A DNA stretch of 64,000 nt, taken from Budorcas taxicolor (taxonomy: Eukaryota; Chordata; Mammalia; Artiodactyla; Bovidae). Made by a program: the position numbers and the translations under genes. Position 1 is the first letter of the stretch, and every line of letters begins with the position of its first letter. The stretch is from contig NC_068926.1 in assembly GCF_023091745.1 (NCBI RefSeq), positions 47,516,001 to 47,580,000 on the forward strand, in the 5' to 3' direction. Below, piece by piece: positions 33,988 through 45,104 of the stretch. The notes beneath the pieces are model-generated. The model was not told where the DNA came from. It saw only the letters and a program-made list of their open reading frames with translations, and did not search any database.

Positions 33988-35262
33988 TCCAGATTCATGC
34001 TAGTAAAGTAATGCTCAAAATTCTCCAAGCCAGGCTTCAGCAATATGTGAACCATGAACTCCCTGATGTTCAAGCTGGTTTTAGAAAAGGCAGAGGAACC
34101 AGAGATCAAATTGCCAACATCCGCTGGATCATGGAAAAAGCAAGAGAGTTCCAGAAAAATTTCTATTTTTGCTTTATTGACTATGCCAAAGCCTTTGACT
34201 GTGTGGATCACAATAAACTGTGGAAAATTCTGAAAGAGATGGGAATACCAGACCACCTAACCTGCCTCTTGAGAAATCTGTATGCAGGTCAGGAAGCAAC
34301 AGTTAGAACTGGACATGGAACAACAGACTGGTTCCAAATAGGAAAAGGAGTACGTCAAGGCTGTGTATTGTCACCCTGCTTATTTAACTTATATGCAGAG
34401 TACATCATGAGAAACGCTGGGCTGGAAGAAACACAAGCTGGAATCAAGATTGCTGGGAGAAATATCAATAACCTCAGATATGCAGATGACACCACCCTTA
34501 TGGCAGAAAGTGAAGAGGAGCTAAAAAGCCTCTTGATGAAAGTGAAAGAGGAGAGCGAAAAAGTCGGCTTAAAGCTCAACATTCAGAAAACAAAGATCAT
34601 GGCATCTAGTCCCATCACTTCATGGGAAATAGATGGAGAAACAGTGGAAACAGTGTCAGGCTTTATTTTTCTGGGCTCCAAAATCACTGCAGATGGTGAC
34701 TGCAGCCGTGAAATTAAAAGATGCTTACTCCTTGGAAGGAAAGTTATGACCAACCTAGACAGCATATTGAAAAGCAGAGACATTACTTAGCCGACTAAGG
34801 TCCGTCTAGTCAAGGCTATGGTTTTTCCAGTGGTCATGTATGGATGTTAGAGTTGGACTGTGAAGAAGGCTGAGCACTGAAGAATTGATGCTTTTGAACT
34901 GTGGTATTGGAGAAGACTCTTGAGAGTCCCTTGGACTGCAAGGAAATCCAATCAGTCCATTCTGAAGGAGATCAACCCTGGGATTTCTTTGGAAGGAATG
35001 ATGCTAAACCTGAAGCTCCAGTACTTTGGCCACCTCATGCGAAGAGTTGACTCATTGGAAAGGACTCTGATGCTGGGAGGGATTGGGGGCAGGAGGAGAA
35101 GGGGACGACTGAGGATGAGATGGCTGGATGGCATCACGGACTCGATGGACGTGAGTCTGAATGAACTCCGGGAGATGGTGATGGACAGGGAGGCCTGGCG
35201 TGCTGCGATTCATTGGGTCGCAAAGAGTCGGACACGACTGAGTGACTGCACTGAACTATACC
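33988..35262 (+). mobile_element. BovB LINE, 5'-truncated, with broken reverse transcriptase remnant
   Basis: The longest BovB piece here. An open frame at 34011-34790 (259 codons) shows RT palm motifs in order: FRKGRGTRDQ, FIDYAKAFDCVDHNKLW (motif A), GVRQGCVLSPCLFNLY (motif B), RYADDTTLMAES (motif C, with the YADD box) and LKLNIQKTKIM (motif D). The endonuclease domain and N-terminal RT are absent. The frame ends at a TAG at 34788 and a further stop lies near 34849, so the downstream C-terminal part is separated. The 3' end is standard (GACACGACTGAGTGACTG). Relic, not a working gene; RTE-clade LINEs normally use this enzyme to copy their own RNA at a nicked target. Confidence 0.95.
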
Positions 35263-35600
35263 AGCTTTTCCTAGTTTTTCTTTTAGGCTGTTTCATGAGG
35301 ATTTTCTGTAATTCATATGTAAATGAATGATCTTCATCCGCCATCTGTAACAATCCATTTTATGTTTATTTTTTAAATTTAGCATTTCTTTGGCTTAATT
35401 TTCAATTTTGTTGTCTTTTATATTACTGTTTCTTACCTTTGGTTTTATCACTTTTTCCTTATAATTTTTTTGTTTTGTTTGGGATTTCTCTTTTCTTGAG
35501 TAGAATGCTTAGTTTACCAACTTCCTTCTGTTTGGTTTAATACTGATAGTATTGAAGATTGTATGACTTTCCTTCTGATTACGTCTTTGTCTGCTTCACA

Positions 35601-35795
35601 GGCTTCCCTAGTGGCTAAGATGGTAAAGAATCTGCATGCAATGCAGAAGACTTGGGTTCAATTCCTGGGTCAGGGAGATCCCCGCTACCCACTCCAGTAT
35701 TCTTGTCTGGAGAATTCCATGGATAGAGAAGCCTAGAGGGCCACAGTCCACGGGTTCGCAAAGAATCAGACATGACCAAGCAACTAACACTTTGG
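35601..35795 (+). mobile_element. Bov-tA SINE
   Basis: GGCTTCCCTAGTGGCTAAGA to GACCAAGCAACTAACACTT. The 10-bp duplication CTGCTTCACA lies at 35591-35600 and 35796-35805. Confidence 0.93.
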
Positions 35796-35805
35796 CTGCT
35801 TCACA

Positions 35806-38800
35806 TATTTTGATGTGTACTATCCTTGTTATTTGGATTTGTAAATATAGTGCAATTAAAACCTTTCTTTTAATTTTGTGTTCAAAAACAGTTTAGTAGT
35901 TTTTTTTCCCAAGGGTTTAGCACTGTTTCTATTTTTCTCTTGTTATTGATTTATATTTTAATACATATGCTCATGGACTACAATTTAAATTCTTTTTGTG
36001 AAATTTTTCTCATAACCTTATATATGATGTTTGGCAAGGGTCATGAATAGTATATATAAGAGTATCCTTGGTAGAGATTACAACTTCATAATTCATATTA
36101 TTTATATCTTCATAGCCTTACGTTTTCATCCTTCTTAAGTCAGAGGTTGGAAAAGAAGGTATATAAAGTTTTCAAAAAATTAGTAGCTATCAATTTCCAA
36201 TTGTAACTTTAAGAGATTTGCTATATTAATTTTGGAGATATATTTTTGCTTAGAATACTTATTACTACATAGGCACTATGAATTGTGTCCTTCCACAAAA
36301 ATTAAGACCTTTACCCCAGGTAGTTATTTTTTCCTCTGGAATTTACTTTAGCTTCTGATGTTAAAGTTGTGCTATTTTTTTCATCCCCTATGAAATATCT
36401 GTGGTTAGGTTTTTTTTTTTTTTAGGTTTCTTTTTTTTAATGTCTCAGTCGCTTTATTTAGGAGTTCTCTTGCAGAAAATTTAAACTTGCTTTCTTACGA
36501 TTTTTGAGTCATTTGTCAGTCTTTCTTTTCACAGGAGAGTTTAACTCATTTATATTTAGTGTCATAATTAACAAATTTGTTCTTATTCCTTTCATCATAT
36601 TTTATACTTTTTATCAATTTTCTTTCTTGATGATCAATGTTCTTTATTTTCAATGTATCACTTGATGAGCTGTTTCTGTTTTCTTTCTCTCTCTCCTGTC
36701 CCAGTTTGTAAGCCACACAGCTTGATTTTAAACTAATAAAAATGTACAGTTAAATATATATTTATTTGGTTACTCTTGATAAAAATAAAGCCATTTCTAT
36801 TGCAAAATTAGTGAACTTTAACTTCTTTTAATTTTCATGCTTCTTTTGGGATTTTTACCAAGTTTATGATTTTTAAAAACTACAATATTTGGGTTAGGAA
36901 TCTTTTTTGATCAATAACTATTTTGAACTTCTTTGTTTTGCCTATGTTTTAAACTTTATTTGAATTTATTCTATGCTTAAATGTTTTTGTAGTTATGCTA
37001 TGATTTTCTTGTTACTGAATATTATACTTTGATTCACTTCCTGGTTGCCTGAATAATTTGGTTCAGTGATGTTCGTAAGGAAAGGTAGATAGGAAGTAAC
37101 CTTACATCTTTGTGTTGTCTTCACATATTATCAGGACAATCTCTAGTTTAGAGAATTAATTGTTCAATTAGAACACTCCCCATAAGATTTGGGGAAATAC
37201 TTGTTATTTTATAATACTTAATTTTGTACAGTGGGCATGACTGAGGCCAATTTCATTAGTTTTTTTCTTTTAAAAGTTTTATTTTTAAATAAGCACTTAT
37301 AGAATTATTCATTATCTGTGACATTAAGAAATGTCTTTAGGAAATATCTAGAAGTTGGTGTTTACAGTTTTTGTTGGAATTCAGCGGAATATTTATTTTT
37401 ATCCCAGGACTGTTTTCCTTTCTCTATCGTCCTTTAATAATTCTTCTTTTGCATTTTCCTGCTATTTTTCTTAGAAGTTCTATTATCTGTATATATATCT
37501 AATGTGTCTCATATTTGTTTGCAGTCTGCCGCTGATCATTTTCATTTCTTGTCTTTGCCATTCAGCTTTAGGGAGAGCTTCATAAATTCTCCTTTTTTTA
37601 GGATAAATTCAATTTTCTGCTTTTTCATATCTATTTTATTGCTTCTGAAACCATTTTAAATCCCTTACTTTTAATACTGCCATATCTTCTTCCATCTTGG
37701 TCTTATTTCGTTATAAAGTAACAAAGGGCCTGCATCTCCTTGATTAGTGAGCATGTAAAAGTTATTCTGTGTGAAATATACTTTCGTCCTCTGCGGTAAC
37801 TACTCTTGAAACTACCTCTTCATCGTCTTTTCAAACGTCTTTCTTTGATTTTGTAGTTTTTATTTATGAAGAAAATAAAAACCCAACATTGTATTCTCCT
37901 TCTGTTTTCCGTCTGTATTTGCCTTCTCTCTCTTGGTCCTTGAATGCAGCTCATCTCATTGTGCCTTGGCATTTCCCTGGCACAGTGGAGTGGGTTCCTC
38001 TTTTCTCCATTCGGTTTTCACCTGCTCTTGTTAGAGCTGTACAGGAAATGTCCACCTGGAAGGGCCACTGGTCCTACATTCTTGTATCTGTGATGCTGCA
38101 GCTGGAGCAGGGTGGGGGGGATGCGTTGGGTCTGCTGAGATTCCCAGATCGTCGCTCTAACAGTCCTTCTCTCAGTTTGGTACAGCTGCTGTACTGGGGA
38201 CCAGTTTCCTGTAAATCGTTTTGGTGTGGCTTGAATTCAGTCCACAGTAAGGCTGTGTCACACCTCCCACTCCAAGTCAGCAAGAAGCCCAGATTCTGGG
38301 GTTTTCTGCACTGTGTGGTCACACTCAAGCTTGAGTCATTCAATTTGGCTGATTACAAATATTGTCGGCAGTCAGCATCAGGAAGCATTACCAAGTACAG
38401 AGCATCCCTGGGATGCATGCCCTTTGCTTTTAGAAATATCAGGTTATTTCTACCAGGCTATTACCTTCTTTTATGATGTCATGCTTAGGGCCACTAGAGT
38501 TAGCCAATAACCATACAGGGTCCCTGGTTACATTTGGATTTCAGATACCTGACAAATTTTGTTTTTGTCCTTAATTATAAGCGTGCCCCCATGCAACCTT
38601 TCTGTTAATTAGAAAAGGAAACATAGTTGATTTTCCTGCATTTCATCTGGCAGCCTTTACCATGCTGTTTTTTCTGCATGAATGCAATTTCTCAGGAATT
38701 CTCCCAGGCCAGGGCTTGCAGTTTGCACTGAATGTTCAGCACAGATGCCGATTTTTACTTATTACCATATTCTCTTAACTACTGCTTTTGAGTCCACTCA

Positions 38801-39651
38801 GGGGAAATTTTAAATGCCTGTGCTCAAGTTGCCATCTTCCTCCAGTTTCTTAAAGGTATTATTTAGGGGAAATTATTTTTTTCAAAATGTTAAAATTAAT
38901 AGAAAATCTCTGTGAGGCTGCTTGAGTTGCTTAAAGATGGGAACATGTCACTTCCTTTCAAATAAACATGTAAGTCACTGCACCAAAATAAATGTATTTT
39001 TTTTTCCTTAATAGATAATTAACTGAGATTTACCACATGCAACTTCTTTATTATTTGACACCTTGCTCTTTTTTTACATGGAAATGGTGTTCTTCGTTTA
39101 TAGTAGTCATCCCCATGGGGATTCCAGGATACTCAGTTTTACTTCTTAGTCCATTCTGTGCATTGTGGAACACTGTTTTTCTTTTTGTTTTTCTTTTAGT
39201 TTTGTTTTTTTAAAAAGGAATGACTGGAAAAGGAAATAACAACTAGCTTTGGGTCAACTTCGAGCATTTTTAAGCAATAAACATCGAGGTCAGATAACCA
39301 GGTGAAAAGACAAATAGGCCATTTGTGGAATGCAGCTTAGAGATTACTTCCCTTTGAGTGATGCCTGTGGTAACCCCTGGTTGCTTTCCCAAAGAGAGTC
39401 AGGGGACCCACAGCCATTGTCCTTGGGATATGGAATTAGTTGCATGATAAAGTTAGGTATTCTCAAGTAGTAGGGATCAGATGTTCAACAGGAAAGTTCA
39501 GGGAGCCTCGGTGTCAGATATTATTCCTTATTTATAACCTGACCATTTATTTGGTTTCAGCAGTGTCTACAGTGAGTGACAGGCTGATGTGATGACAACC
39601 AGTATAACTGCTCCAGGTGGTGCCAAGATGTATTTTTAAGAATCAGGGGAT
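35806..39651. other. Long AT-rich intronic stretch, probable old L1 in places
   Basis: Strongly T-rich on the + strand, most of all at 35880-37880, including T-runs around 36410-36440. Words near 36540-36660 resemble antisense L1 ORF2, but I cannot set limits. A 195-codon open frame at 37889-38476 lies in a less AT-rich patch; it has no recognisable domain, no splice context and mixed composition, and is not called. Confidence 0.4.
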
Positions 39652-40187
39652 CTGTGAGTCTGTTTACATTTTGTAAATAAGTTCATCTGTATCAGTTTTT
39701 AAAAAGTTATTTATTTGTTTATTTTTGACCTTGCTGCATGGGGGCTTTCTCTTGATGTGGCTCCTGGGCGTAGCTGGTCTGCGTCACGTGGGATGTTCCC
39801 AGACCAGAGATCGAACGCATGCCCCCTGCATTGGCAGGTGGATTCTTAATCAGTGGTTATTTTTTAAAAATTTATTTACAAAACAGAAACAGACGTAACA
39901 GATATTGAAAATAAACCTATGGTTACCGAAAGGGAAATGTGGTGGGGGTAGGCATATATCAGGAGCTTGGGATAAAGATATATGCACTACTATGTATATG
40001 GCAGATAACCAACAATGACCTATTATATTGCATGGGGAATGCTACTCAGTATCCTGTGATCACTTATATGAGCAAAGAATCTGAAATAAAATGAATATTT
40101 ATGTAAATATGTATAACTCTGCTGTGCACCTGAAACCAACAGAACATTATAAATCAACTATAATCCAATAAAATTTATAAAAGAGAA
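39652..40187 (+). mobile_element. L1 3' end with inverted 5' segment and a SINE at the junction
   Basis: 39652-39697 (GTGAGTCTGTTTACATTTTG, then AAATAAGTTCATCTGTATCA) is antisense L1. 39862-40187 (AAATTTATTTACAAAACAGA to AATCAACTATAATCCAATAA) is the sense 3' end of the same region. A CHR SINE lies between. This pattern fits a 5' inversion made during L1 insertion. Confidence 0.78.
39701..39851 (-). mobile_element. CHR-type SINE, short copy
   Basis: Reverse complement: TTTATTTGTTTATTTTTGAC, GTGGGATGTTCCCAGACCAG, GATCGAACGCATGCCCCCTG, ending GGATTCTTAATCAGTGG. Confidence 0.82.
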
Positions 40188-40374
40188 TCAGGGACCTTAT
40201 TCCACAGAGAAGTACCTCCCTTTGTTAGTCCCCTATCATCATGATTACTTGAAGCTCCTCATGGGGTAAAAGAATGGAGGGTTCTAATTATAGAGGGATG
40301 CAACAGAGGAGGCAGCATATAAAGCCCTGATGTAAAAATACAATCAGCTTTTTGTGATACTGAAAGCACCATTC

Positions 40375-40520
40375 ATTTGTTGACTCATTCATTTCTCAAA
40401 TATTTACTGAGAACCTAATATTTGCCAGGTGCTCGTCTAAGGACTGTGAATAAAACAGAAAAAAGGCCACCATGTCATCTCTGCTCACTTGCATATAACC
40501 TACTGGGGCATGGAGGGAAT
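40375..40520 (-). mobile_element. L2 LINE 3' end
   Basis: CATTCATTTCTCAAATATTT, ACTGAGAACCTAATATTTGC, CAGGTGCTCGTCTAAGGACT, the reverse complement of the L2 terminus. Confidence 0.72.
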
Positions 40521-42239
40521 TACAGCGGAGAATAAAGTCCTGTGATAGGAAAGTATAAGATCTACAGGAGGACACCAGTGGGGCATATAATGCAGAATCG
40601 TTCAGTCAAGAGAAGTGACTTGTACGACACAGCCTGCGATGTCCCAGCAGAGACAGGGAGGGGAGGTGGTACCCAGAGAAGGGACGAAGGAGGAAGCTTC
40701 AACCCTGAACATGAGCACAAAATTCACTCCCTGTGCTTCACTTGTATGAAAATTCACAAGTGACAGTGCCCGCTTATTGAAAATATAAATCCTGAGAGAT
40801 TTCCAGAATGTTAAGAAAAATGTGATTCTCCTAAGGAATGAGGTCTCTTGTGAAGTCCATGATATTTTGATGTTTGAAAAAGGAATTCCTAGGTATTAGG
40901 TTGAGTCATATGAAATCAGTGCTTGGGTGAATCAGAACTCCTCAAGATATTGGAGGTTTCAGATGGTTCAGGCCCATGGAAGCCTTCATTGCTGAAGTGG
41001 AGCTCAGCCTGGCCTGAGCTGGGTGATGCCATGGAATGGAGGGAGCCCTGCCCTCAGGGGTTGTCCATCAACTCAGGATGAGTTTATGGCAAGCTGGCTT
41101 CTTGTCCAGGGTAGGATGGACTTCAGCTGAGTGCCCTGTGCTGCTAGAACTGGTTGCGGGCTTCCGCCCTCTGATCAGGCGCCTCCTACAGAGCAGCCCC
41201 GGAGAGGCAAAGAGGTTGAGGGACTTGCCTGTTCTCTCATGAGATCTGAGCAGCAAAGTCACAGTGAAGACTCCTTTCTCCGAGTTCTTTGCTTTCTCCT
41301 CTGTTTACAGACAACTGCCAGGAGGGGTCCAGACTCCTGTAGGCGTCATGTATCAGAAAATGTGCTCACGTGGGCCTCTGAAACAGGTCAGCCTGATGAA
41401 TGTCAGGGCCTGAGTTGCTTTTATTGCAAAATAACCAGAGAGAGTGACAGGGCTAATGAGAAGGGGTCTGGATAATTTGTGGAGCTTTGCCTAGAAAGTC
41501 AGTGTTTCCAGAGCCAGTAATTTCCATTTCTAAAGCCCCTTAAATTGGTTCTTGAATTATGTAATCTCTGTTTCTGTGTTTTTCTTATAGAATATAAGGC
41601 ACATTGTAAAAATAACAGTTTTGGATTCTTTTTCTCCCTGAGGGTGGGATATGTTCAGGAAGGGGGTTGGGGGGAAGAAGACTTTCTGTGCATTGGTGTC
41701 AACACAGCTTTCACGAAGGATGTGGAGGCCACAAAAGTGATGGACTTCCCTTAGTTCTTGGGTTTTTAGGGTCACATGGGCTCGACATGATGGGGTTGGC
41801 TCATCCCATCTATTTCAGAAGGTTTCCTTCCAACAGTATTTTTTCAAGGTCTTTTCTGTCCATCTCTCAGCTTAGCCCTGAGGAAAGTACATGATGTGCA
41901 AGTGATTTATGATTGTCCATCTTTAAAGTCTTTTATGATGTTCCCATGGTAAATGTGGCAAGGGTAGAGTATATCTGGTGGAACAGGACGTAGTATTGGG
42001 TAAAATATGGACACAGCATCAAGCCACATGCTGAGAAAGTCATTCTTGTTTCCAATCTCAGTCCATCTGGTGGAGCTAATGGGAGCACTCTTCTCTGTTG
42101 GATGCCAGCAGTTTCTTAAGACCTTTCTCATGAGGATCTTTCCCTCTAACTGAAAGAGAGCAAGTCTTAGGCATAAGTTGTCACCCCCTAAAAGGCATGA
42201 GGACTGCTAGTTGAAAATTAAAGGAGTTACTTTGAATGT
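40521..42239. other. Intronic sequence, nothing recognised
   Basis: Open frames such as 41131-41475 (114 codons) have no domain, conserved motif or splice sites and are not called. Confidence 0.45.
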
Positions 42240-42289
42240 TCTTTCTTTTTTATTGGAGGATAATTGTTTTACATTGTTGTGGTGGTCTC

Positions 42290-42540
42290 TGCCATACATC
42301 TATCATACATCTATATATATACACACATATATACCCCTCCCTCATACATATATATGTACACATACACACCCTCCCTCTTGAACCTCCTCTTCCCATATAT
42401 ACATAATTATATATGTGTATATATGTATGCATATATATATACCCCTCCCTCTTGAGCCTCCCTTTCCCATATATACATAATTATTTATGTATATAAATAT
42501 ATAATTAATATGTATAAATATAAACTTCCATTTATACCCT
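42290..42540. repeat. AT-rich minisatellite-like expansion in the L1 3' UTR
   Basis: A unit of about 74 bases holding CCCTCCCTCTTGA(A/G)CCTCC plus CCCATATATACATAATTAT occurs at 42369-42410 and 42443-42484, with partial copies on each side and runs of AT/AC between. Confidence 0.85.
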
Positions 42541-42639
42541 CCCCTCCTCGTGCTACCCCTCTCGGTCGTCACAGAGCACCAGGCTGGGCTCCCTGTGTTC
42601 TATAGCAACTTCCTTCTAGTTATCTACTTAACACATGAT

Positions 42640-42778
42640 AGGGAAGATCCCCCGGGGGAGTGCATGGCAACCCACTCCAGTATTCTTGCCTGCGGAATCC
42701 CATGGACAGAGGAGCCTGGTGGGCTGAAGTCCATGGGGTCGGAAAGAGTCAGACACGACTGAAATGCTTTAGCATAGT
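42640..42778 (+). mobile_element. Bov-tA SINE, head missing
   Basis: Starts within the body (GGGAAGATCCCCCGGGGGAG) and ends GACTGAAATGCTTTAGCATAG. It is the nearest SINE upstream of the TMEM132D exon, about 530 bases away. Confidence 0.9.
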
Positions 42779-43277
42779 GTATAAATGTCAGTGCTACTTT
42801 GTCAATTTGTATTTTGTTTCTCCTTTCTCTCTCCTTACCCTGCTGTGTCTACAAGTCCATTCTCTACATTTGCATCTCTACTTCCTCTCTGTAAATAGGT
42901 TCATTGGTACTGTTTTTCTAGATTCCATATATATGCATCAATATATGATCTGTTCCTCTCTTTCTGACTTCTCTTTGTATAACAGGCTCTAGGTTCATCC
43001 ACCTCACTCAACTGACTCAAAATTGTTCTTTTTTACAGCCGAGTAATATTCTATTGTATTTGCTTGCTCAGCTTCTGTGCATGGCCAGTGAGGCTGGTGG
43101 CTGGTTCTCTACTTACTCCAGCGGCATCAACTTTTCTTTAAAGAAATACATTTAATATAAAATGAATTGATTTGAGACATTTTGGATAAAGAATCACTTA
43201 ATTAATGCTAAGGCAGGGCAATCCACTATAAAGGGGGTGCAAAGAGGTCTGAAATATTGGTACCACTGCCCTCAAGT

Positions 43278-43310
43278 TTCTAACCCCTGAACCCCGATTC
43301 CTCCCCACAG
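43278..43310 (+). promoter_or_regulatory. TMEM132D: Splice acceptor of the TMEM132D exon with branch-point candidate
   Basis: The intron ends in a C-rich pyrimidine stretch followed by CCCACAG. A good branch-point match, TTCTAAC, lies at 43278-43284 with its A at 43283, 27 bases before the intron end, which is the usual distance. This fixes the exon start at 43311. Confidence 0.85.
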
Positions 43311-44199
43311 TGGCTGAAAGCCGAGGCATACTGGAGAGTATCCAGAGGTTCTCTTTGCTGCCCACCTACCTCCCGGTGACCTACCACATCCACCACGCAG
43401 ACGTGTCCTTCTTCCTCAAGGAAGCCAACCAGGACATCATGAGAAACTCCAGTCTACAGTCGCGGGTGGAGTCCTTTCTGATTTACAAATCCAAGAGGCT
43501 ACCAGTCCTGAATGCCAGCTATGGGCCTTTCGCCATTGAGCAGGTGGTACCCCAGGATTTGATGCTCCCCTCCAGCCCCTTTGGATTCACCAGCACGTTT
43601 TCTCTGAACTGGAAGCTGAAGGCGCACATCCTGCGGGACAAGATCTACCTGAGTCGGCCCCGTGTGCAGGTGCTGTTCCACGTGGTCGGCAGGGACTGGG
43701 ACGATGCTGGCCCGGTGCAGAGCCTGCCCTGCCTGCGGGTGTTCGCCTTCCGGGAGACCCGGGAAGTACGGGGCAGCTGCCGGCTTCGAGGGGCCCTGGG
43801 GCTGTGCGTGGCGCAGCTGGAGCTCCCGGCCAGCTGGTTCGGCCCCCCGACGGTGGTGGCCGGGAGGAAGAAGGCGCCGGAGCCCCCTGAAGGGAGCCCG
43901 GTGGAGCTCTACTATGCCGTGCAGCCCGGGGACGAGCGTGGAGACTGCACCAAGGAGGATGCCCGGAGAGCCGGCGGGATGCGGACGGGCCGTAATGACA
44001 TCGATGAGTCGGGGCCTCCCTTGCACAGGATTGGAAGTGTTTTTCTTTACCAGACCCCCAGCCGGCCACCGCTGAGAGAGCTGCGCTTGGATAACCACGT
44101 GGCCGTGCAGTACGTGCCAAAGACAGTCAGGCAGGGAGATGTGCTGACGTTTCCTGTCTCCATCTCCAAAAACTCCACCGAGGACCGCTTCACGTTAAG
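43311..44199 (+). CDS. TMEM132D: Internal coding exon of TMEM132D (exon 2), N-terminal extracellular region
   Basis: The exon is 889 bases and open throughout. It starts in phase 1: the first codon needs one base from the previous exon, probably giving Val. It ends in phase 2, with AG of an Arg or Ser codon left over. About 296 residues are encoded, beginning near AESRGILESIQRFSLLPTYL and ending near NSTEDRFTL. I recognise this as TMEM132D by recall of the human protein (blocks such as NSSLQSRVESFLIYKS and CLRVFAFRETREVRGSCRL); TMEM132B is clearly different there. Family knowledge: TMEM132 proteins are single-pass membrane proteins with large extracellular parts, expressed mainly in nervous tissue. 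Three N-glycosylation sequons are visible at about residues 46 (NSS), 68 (NAS) and 288 (NST), and four cysteines in the middle and second half. No signal peptide or transmembrane segment lies here; those belong to other exons. The exon is much more GC-rich than its AT-rich surroundings. There is no frameshift or stop, so it looks functional. Confidence 0.92.
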
Positions 44200-44205
44200 G
44201 TGAGT
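44197..44205 (+). promoter_or_regulatory. TMEM132D: Splice donor of the TMEM132D exon
   Basis: AAG|GTGAGT is a full match to the mammalian 5' splice-site consensus, with the exon ending at 44199. The reading frame meets an in-frame TGA immediately past the junction (44201-44203), as expected if coding ends here. Confidence 0.9.
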
Positions 44206-45104
44206 TCATTATCTTCCGGTAGCATCTCCAAGGTCAAGGGCATTTCTGAGACCCTTCTCCTGTATGTGATGCCTAGATCTGTGTTAGCGCTGGCCAGGGT
44301 AGAAACGTTCCTCCGCTTTTTGCAGACTCCTTGTTCACTGTCAAGTAGAAAGACCAGTTAGAGCTCTCTGAATTGGCAATTGATTCGATGAAGATGTTGT
44401 TAATAGGTTTTCTGGGCTGGCCCAGAAAAGTCAGGAGCAGGCTGATATTCTATCTTGGACCTGGCTTAGTTGGTTCTCAGCAGGTCTTAGGAGAGTTAAA
44501 TGGCTCAGAGTTGACATGAATCTGCAAATAGGTTGGCAAAAATTGTCAGGGAGGATAGAGGATACAGTTTTGCCAACTTACAATCTCTTCTGGGCATGTG
44601 AGTTCTAAGTACACTCTGTGGTACCAACCTCAAAGTTACCCTTTTGTTTCTCTCTGGAAATAGAACTTAATGTTCAAAATATAAAAGAGTAGAAAGTGTG
44701 AAGGATATCCAGTAGAGTTAGTGGAGTGTCTTATATAAAAATTATACCAAGAGGTGGCATTTAAAATGAGTCCCGTGGGCTTTAAGAAAAAAGAAGGGGT
44801 GAGTTTTCTCTTTGGAACATACAGCAGCATGTGAGGGAAGCTACTTGCCTTGGCTTGATTGGATTTTCGTAACAGTTTTTTGTTGTTGTTGCATTTGTTT
44901 TAAACACACATGAGTCTGATTGTAATAGCTATTTGGTATGTTATTAGATCACTAAATGTGTCCTCACATTGCTCCATAATCTAGAAACTTGACCTGAAGT
45001 GCCATCTAATCAAGTTTGGTATGACCCCTGAGTGTTACTGGACACAGGACCACATTTATATGTGGGTTTTTAAAGCTTATCCAACAATGATAAGTCCTCT
45101 TGTC
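44200..45104 (+). other. TMEM132D: Start of TMEM132D intron 2, no repeat recognised
   Basis: Unique-looking intronic sequence after the splice donor. No second exon was found here or anywhere downstream in the window. Confidence 0.6.

Larger units (their letters stand above)
42240..43062 (-). mobile_element. Bovine-type L1 3' end, expanded and broken by a SINE
   Basis: Complement of the 3' UTR: TTTTATTGGAGGATAATTGT at 42248, CACAGAGCACCAGGCTGGGC at 42570, CAGGCTCTAGGTTCATCCAC at 42984, ending TAATATTCTATTGTA. Local AT-rich expansion at 42290-42540 and a SINE at 42640-42778 interrupt it. Its right end lies about 250 bases from the TMEM132D exon. Confidence 0.88.

Noticed and set aside
34011..34790. 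A 259-codon reverse transcriptase frame as an active gene
   Set aside because: It is the middle of a 5'-truncated BovB copy. It lacks the endonuclease and N-terminal RT and ends at a premature stop.
37889..38476. A 195-codon open frame as a possible gene
   Set aside because: No recognisable domain, no splice or promoter context, and antisense frames of similar quality overlap it.
41036..41475. Overlapping frames of 68, 64 and 114 codons
   Set aside because: They compete on both strands and none has a motif or splice sites.
43499..44120. Antisense open frames of 199 and 177 codons and a sense-strand frame of 137 codons
   Set aside because: They overlap the clear TMEM132D exon in other frames. 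A GC-rich exon has few stops in shadow frames, and the products are low-complexity Arg/Pro/Ala-rich.
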